Source: Nitrososphaerota archaeon (GTDB taxonomy: Archaea > Thermoproteota > Nitrososphaeria > Nitrososphaerales > Gagatemarchaeaceae). From it: a stretch of 64,000 nt of DNA. Positions 60,458-64,000 of the stretch are shown here, piece by piece. The notes under the pieces are model-generated. The model did no database searches. It was given only the letters and a program-made list of their open reading frames with translations, and had not been told where the DNA came from. Made by a program: the position numbers and the translations under genes. The stretch is from NCBI GenBank assembly GCA_029785825.1, contig JAFLYY010000001.1, forward strand, positions 837,374-901,373, given 5' to 3'. Numbering within the stretch: the stretch's first letter is position 1; each line of letters opens with the position of its first letter.

Positions 60458-60904
60458 GTGCCAGCGCAGGGGGGGTCGGGCCACAACGAGACCTATGGTG
60501 CGATCCTATCCGCCTACAGGGCGATGGCCCGCCGGATCGCTGAGATGCTCTCCGAGGAGGGGCTGACGCAGCCCCAGTTCCAGGCGCTGAGGGTGGTCGC
60601 GAAGAAGGGGACGGTCTGCATGCGGGAGATCAGCGACGAGATGCTCGTCACGCCTGCGAACATCACCGGGATAGTCGACAGGCTCGAGTCCAGGGGGCTC
60701 CTCATGAGGACGGGCCGCAAGGGGGACAGGAGGACCACGGACATCGAGCTCACGCCCAAGGGGAGGGCGCTGCAGGAGAGGGTGGCCGAGAGATATGGCG
60801 AGTTCGTGCAGAACGCGTTGCGCGTGTTCACCCCGGCCGAACAGAGGACCCTCCGCGAGCTCCTGGTGAAGCTCCAGGAAGCGATGGCGCAGTCGGGAGG
60901 GTGA
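60458..60904 (+). CDS. MarR-family transcriptional regulator
   Basis: 148 residues, a single winged HTH with the MarR dimer helices: LTQPQFQALRVVAKKG, then ITGIVDRLESRGLLMRTGRKGDRR (recognition helix and wing), split around residue 75. It probably represses its own divergent promoter region, and thus the hydrolase and exporter genes and the radical SAM genes behind it. The GTG start has a TATA 23-31 bases upstream. Its stop overlaps the next start by 4 bases. Confidence 0.88.
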   Translation: MPAQGGSGHNETYGAILSAYRAMARRIAEMLSEEGLTQPQFQALRVVAKKGTVCMREISDEMLVTPANITGIVDRLESRGLLMRTGRKGDRRTTDIELTPKGRALQERVAERYGEFVQNALRVFTPAEQRTLRELLVKLQEAMAQSGG

Positions 60905-62550
60905 GCGCGGGGGCAGAAAGAATGAGCCTGAAGACCCTCCTCATACGCCCCTCGAACCCGACAGGGAGCGCGTACCTCACCAAGTGGGGGTTCCTCCCCG
61001 CGCCGCTGGGCCTGCTCCAATTGGCTGGCTCCCTGTTGACCCTTGACGACTCCCAAGTGAGAGTCATAGACATGGAGGCCGACGAGGAGAAGACTGTCGA
61101 CGGCGTCGTGAAGGAGGCTCTGGCCTTCGACCCCGACATCGTGGGCCTGACGATCCACGCCACGGCCGCCCACACGACTTCGACGGAGATCGCCAAGAAG
61201 GTGAAGGAGGAGAAGGGGGACGCCCTCCTTGTGGCGGGGGGGCACCACGCGACGTTCGTCCCCTACGACCTGCTCAGGAGCGGTTTCGACGTCGTGGTGC
61301 TCGGCGAGGGCGACCAGACCATCCTCGACGTCGCCGCTTCGCTGAGAGACGGAAGGGGGCTGGAGGAGGTCCCGGGGATCCTATTCAACAGAAGGGAGGA
61401 CGGAAAATCCAGCGTGGTCCAGACGGTGCCCAGGGCCCTCATCCCGGACCTTGACGCCCTGCCGCTCCCCGCCCTTCACCTGGTCAAGAAGGAGCCCTAT
61501 ACAATCAAAGTGTTCGGGAAGGGGGCAGTCGCCTGCCTTGAAACTGCCAGGGGGTGCCCCTACGCCTGCGACTTCTGTTCTGTCACCCCGACGTGGGGAC
61601 ACAGATGGAGGAACAAGTCCAACAAGAGGATACTGATGGAGCTGGAGCTCGCGAAGAGGCTGGGCTACGACTGGATATTCTTCACAGATGACATATTCGT
61701 CGTCTACCCCAACGTCGACCGGAGGATGGCCCTCTTCGACGCCATGATAGAGAACGGGTACGACAGGCTCAAGTGGCTCGTCCAGATGAGGGCCGACGTA
61801 ACATCGAAGAACCCGGCCCTGATAAAGCGGGGCGCGGAGGCGGGGATGCGCTTTGCCTTCCTGGGGGTGGAGTCAGGGAGCCAGGAGACGCTCAAGAGGA
61901 TGCACAAGGGGCTCCTCACCCCGCAGTCGGTGAAGGCGGTCAGGATCCTCAGCGAGAACGGGGTCATCGTCCTGATCGGCATGATGCTCGGCGCTCCGTA
62001 CGAGAGCTTCAGGGACATGCTCGCCACCTTGAGGTTCTCGCACCACCTCGCGGACGCGGGCGCCGACGGGGTGCAGTTCACGACCTACACCCCGCTCCCG
62101 GGGACGAGGATATTCGACGACGCCCTGAAGAACGACAGGCTCTTCACGCTCGACTGGAGCAGGTACGATGTCCTGACGCCTGTCATGAAGACCAGGGTCA
62201 ACCCGGCAATCATACAGATGCTCCAATTCTATGGGAACTATTCTTTCTACGTCCTGAAGTGGCTGGAGGGGAAGCTTAGGCGCGGCGGAGGGCGTGAACC
62301 CAAGGAGTTCAAGCGGGACCTGATGTCCAACGGCCAGAAGTTCGTCTTTGAAATGATCCCGGCCTATCTGAAGGACGCGGCGGATTTCCCTTCGCAGGTT
62401 GGGAGGACGCACAGACTTTACTCGTCCTTGAAGGACATGGCGGATGTCTCCAAGGAGAGAGTCATGGAGCTCAGGGGGTTCTCAAGCAAGGTCATCTACC
62501 AGGAGACAGGGGGGAAGAACCCGTACTTCCTCATCAAGGAAGCGGAGTGA
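60901..62550 (+). CDS. B12-binding-domain radical SAM enzyme
   Basis: 549 residues. The N-terminal 150 residues follow the B12-binding domain pattern (IVGLTIHATAAHT, VAGGHHATF, VVLGEGDQT), without the DxHxxG base-off histidine motif. The radical SAM cluster is C219-x3-C223-x2-C226 (ARGCPYACDFC), followed by FFTDDIF and FLGVESGSQE. The C-terminal region is helical and charged. Such enzymes methylate or rearrange unactivated carbons in lipids, cofactors or proteins. It is coupled to the MarR gene by a GTGA-type overlap and followed by a second radical SAM gene. Confidence 0.85.
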   Translation: MSAGAERMSLKTLLIRPSNPTGSAYLTKWGFLPAPLGLLQLAGSLLTLDDSQVRVIDMEADEEKTVDGVVKEALAFDPDIVGLTIHATAAHTTSTEIAKKVKEEKGDALLVAGGHHATFVPYDLLRSGFDVVVLGEGDQTILDVAASLRDGRGLEEVPGILFNRREDGKSSVVQTVPRALIPDLDALPLPALHLVKKEPYTIKVFGKGAVACLETARGCPYACDFCSVTPTWGHRWRNKSNKRILMELELAKRLGYDWIFFTDDIFVVYPNVDRRMALFDAMIENGYDRLKWLVQMRADVTSKNPALIKRGAEAGMRFAFLGVESGSQETLKRMHKGLLTPQSVKAVRILSENGVIVLIGMMLGAPYESFRDMLATLRFSHHLADAGADGVQFTTYTPLPGTRIFDDALKNDRLFTLDWSRYDVLTPVMKTRVNPAIIQMLQFYGNYSFYVLKWLEGKLRRGGGREPKEFKRDLMSNGQKFVFEMIPAYLKDAADFPSQVGRTHRLYSSLKDMADVSKERVMELRGFSSKVIYQETGGKNPYFLIKEAE

Positions 62551-62571
62551 AAGGGAGAGGGTCTGAGGACC

Positions 62572-64000
62572 ATGCCGAACCCCAGGTACCTGCTCGTCTC
62601 CGACACGACGCTCACCCACGACTACAGGAACTTCCCGTTGCTTGACTTTCTGCCGAGCGCGCCATTCCAGGCAGTGCCCAGGCCCTTCTACTCCTTCCTG
62701 AAGGGAAAAGTCCCTTCCCCCCTTGCTGACGGCCAAGCGTCGATAGCGCCTTACTCCGTCAGAAAGATGGAGTCGGCGCTCCTGAAGGAGCTCAAGGAAG
62801 AGGAGGTGGCGGTCCCGCACGAGGACTACATCGAGAGGTTCGTCACTCCTGAGACCGAAGTGATAGGCGTAAGCACGATGGACCCGCTGGGGCTCGGTCC
62901 CCTGACCATGTCATACGCGGTGCTCTTCGGCCGCCCGGACTTTACGCCGTGGGTCAGGAGAGAGTTCGAGGAGCTCATGGCCAGGATAAGCAGGGCGAAG
63001 GCCAGGGTCAACTCAAAGGCGAAGGTGCTCGTAGGAGGGCCGGGCGTATGGGAGTTCACGGTGATGCCCGAGGAGCTCGACAGGCTCGGCATAGACTGCG
63101 CGTTCCAAGGGGAGGCAGACGACATCGCGTGCGAGCTGTTCGACAGTGCGCGAGAGGGATTCACCAGCGGCGCCCGGGAGGAGAGTCCTTTCTTCGCGGG
63201 GTTCCAGACCTTCGACCCCGGGTTCCACAAGTCCTGGGTAGGGCATGGAAGGTTCCTGACACGGGCAAAGTTCTCGAATCAGTCTCCCACCCTGGACGAG
63301 ATTCCCGAGATACGCAGGCCCGCTGCGAAGGCCATCACTGAGGTGATGCGGGGGTGCGGCATCGGATGCGACTTCTGCGAGGTGACGCTCAGGCCGCTAC
63401 GATACTATCCCTACGACAAGGTCCAGAGGGAGATCGAGGTGAACGCCAAGCAGGGGGGGTTCCCCAACGCGTGGCTACACACAGACGAGGTATTCGCCTA
63501 CGAGCACGGGAGGAACTACGAACCCAACTTCGAAGCGCTCACCGGCCTGTTCAGCGCCGTGATGTCGGTCAGGGGGATAGAGAAGACGAATCCGACTCAT
63601 GGGAGGATATCCATCCCTGCAGCGCATCCGGAGTTGCTCAGGAGCCTCTCCCGGATTGCGAGGGCCGGCCCGTCCAACTGGATAGGGGTTCAGGTCGGCA
63701 TAGAGACCGGGAGCGAGAGGCTCGCGAAGCTGCACATGCCGAACAAGACCCTCCCCCTGAAGGTGGGAGCAGACGGCTCCTGGCCGGAGATAGTGTGGAG
63801 GGGCACGTACACCTTGAACAAGTACTACTGGCGACCGGCGTTTACTGTTCAAGTGGGACAGTCCGGAGAGACAGACGAGGACAACTGGGACACGGTCGCC
63901 CTGGTCAACATGATGAGCAATTCGTCGCTGGACGGAGGAAGGCCGTTCGAGTTCACCGTGACCCCGATGCAGAACGTCCCTCTGGGCATGATTAAGGGGA
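62572..64000 (+). CDS. Second B12-type radical SAM enzyme, 3' partial
   Basis: Open from the ATG at 62572 (MPNPRYLLVSDTTLTHDY) to the window end, 476 codons without a stop. The N-terminal region resembles a B12-binding domain (VIGVSTMDPLGLGP, VLVGGPGVWEF, FQGEADDI). The radical SAM motif is C262-x3-C266-x2-C269 (MRGCGIGCDFCEV). Then WLHTDEVF and GVQVGIETGSERLAKLH follow the family. It starts 21 bases after the first radical SAM gene, with GGGAGAGGG as a possible ribosome site. The two enzymes probably act in one pathway. Confidence 0.82.
   Translation, partial: MPNPRYLLVSDTTLTHDYRNFPLLDFLPSAPFQAVPRPFYSFLKGKVPSPLADGQASIAPYSVRKMESALLKELKEEEVAVPHEDYIERFVTPETEVIGVSTMDPLGLGPLTMSYAVLFGRPDFTPWVRREFEELMARISRAKARVNSKAKVLVGGPGVWEFTVMPEELDRLGIDCAFQGEADDIACELFDSAREGFTSGAREESPFFAGFQTFDPGFHKSWVGHGRFLTRAKFSNQSPTLDEIPEIRRPAAKAITEVMRGCGIGCDFCEVTLRPLRYYPYDKVQREIEVNAKQGGFPNAWLHTDEVFAYEHGRNYEPNFEALTGLFSAVMSVRGIEKTNPTHGRISIPAAHPELLRSLSRIARAGPSNWIGVQVGIETGSERLAKLHMPNKTLPLKVGADGSWPEIVWRGTYTLNKYYWRPAFTVQVGQSGETDEDNWDTVALVNMMSNSSLDGGRPFEFTVTPMQNVPLGMIKG

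Overview
This is a GC-rich window (about two thirds G+C by eye) from an archaeon. The archaeal signs are TATA boxes (CTTATATG, GTTAAATC and similar) centred 24-35 bases before many start codons with almost no leader, heavy use of TTG and GTG starts, TrmB and double-HTH Lrp-type regulators, a CBS-HTH regulator, a PyrB/PyrI pair and a SpoIIM-like membrane protein. No rRNA, tRNA, insertion sequence, integrase or CRISPR array was seen. A heterotrophic Nitrososphaeria or soil Thermoplasmatota lineage would fit, but the window alone does not decide this.

Layout. 1-1.4 kb: 3' part of a PMT-type membrane mannosyltransferase. 1.5-12.7 kb: a region rich in cyclic-amide and nucleobase chemistry: dihydroorotase/allantoinase-like enzyme; a minus-strand operon of CE4 hydrolase, PyrB, PyrI and a cytosine-deaminase-like protein; two pyroglutamyl-peptidase paralogues (one without its cysteine); metallophosphoesterase, amino-acid permease, nucleotidyltransferase and an SHMT-like enzyme. 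12.8-19.9 kb: an acyl-CoA degradation module (MFS transporter, DUF35 plus thiolase-like pair, MBL hydrolase, enoyl-CoA hydratase, CaiB CoA-transferase, zinc alcohol dehydrogenase). 20-22 kb: orphan ParB and a TrmB regulator. 22.2-30.1 kb: a purine module (three-subunit xanthine-dehydrogenase-like enzyme, adenine deaminase, a second amidohydrolase, carbamate kinase).

30.3-35.5 kb holds an ACT/V4R-like sensor, small membrane proteins, a bacterial-type metK split by a complete 450-residue LAGLIDADG intein, and a divergent XRE-CBS regulator. A TATTC-N6-GAATA palindrome lies both upstream of metK and over the regulator's start. 35.6-45 kb is envelope-related: UbiA, a LolD-like ABC ATPase with distant FtsX-type permeases, a four-repeat anchored surface protein and two glycosyltransferase-like proteins. 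45.4-50.5 kb holds a form-II coxLMS-like operon and a beta-lactamase-fold protein. 50.5-56.8 kb holds a UPF0182 membrane protein, a SpoIIM-like protein, a radical SAM enzyme and small proteins. 56.8-64 kb holds a double-HTH Lrp regulator, a DHA2 exporter with a dienelactone hydrolase, and a divergent MarR gene running into two radical SAM genes, the last cut by the window end.

The strongest observations are the metK intein and the shared palindrome that suggests a SAM-sensing circuit. Next come the likely retro-aldolase (thiolase fold without Cys/His, paired with DUF35), the orphan ParB with a nearby 18-bp palindrome, and several enzyme homologues missing their key catalytic residue.
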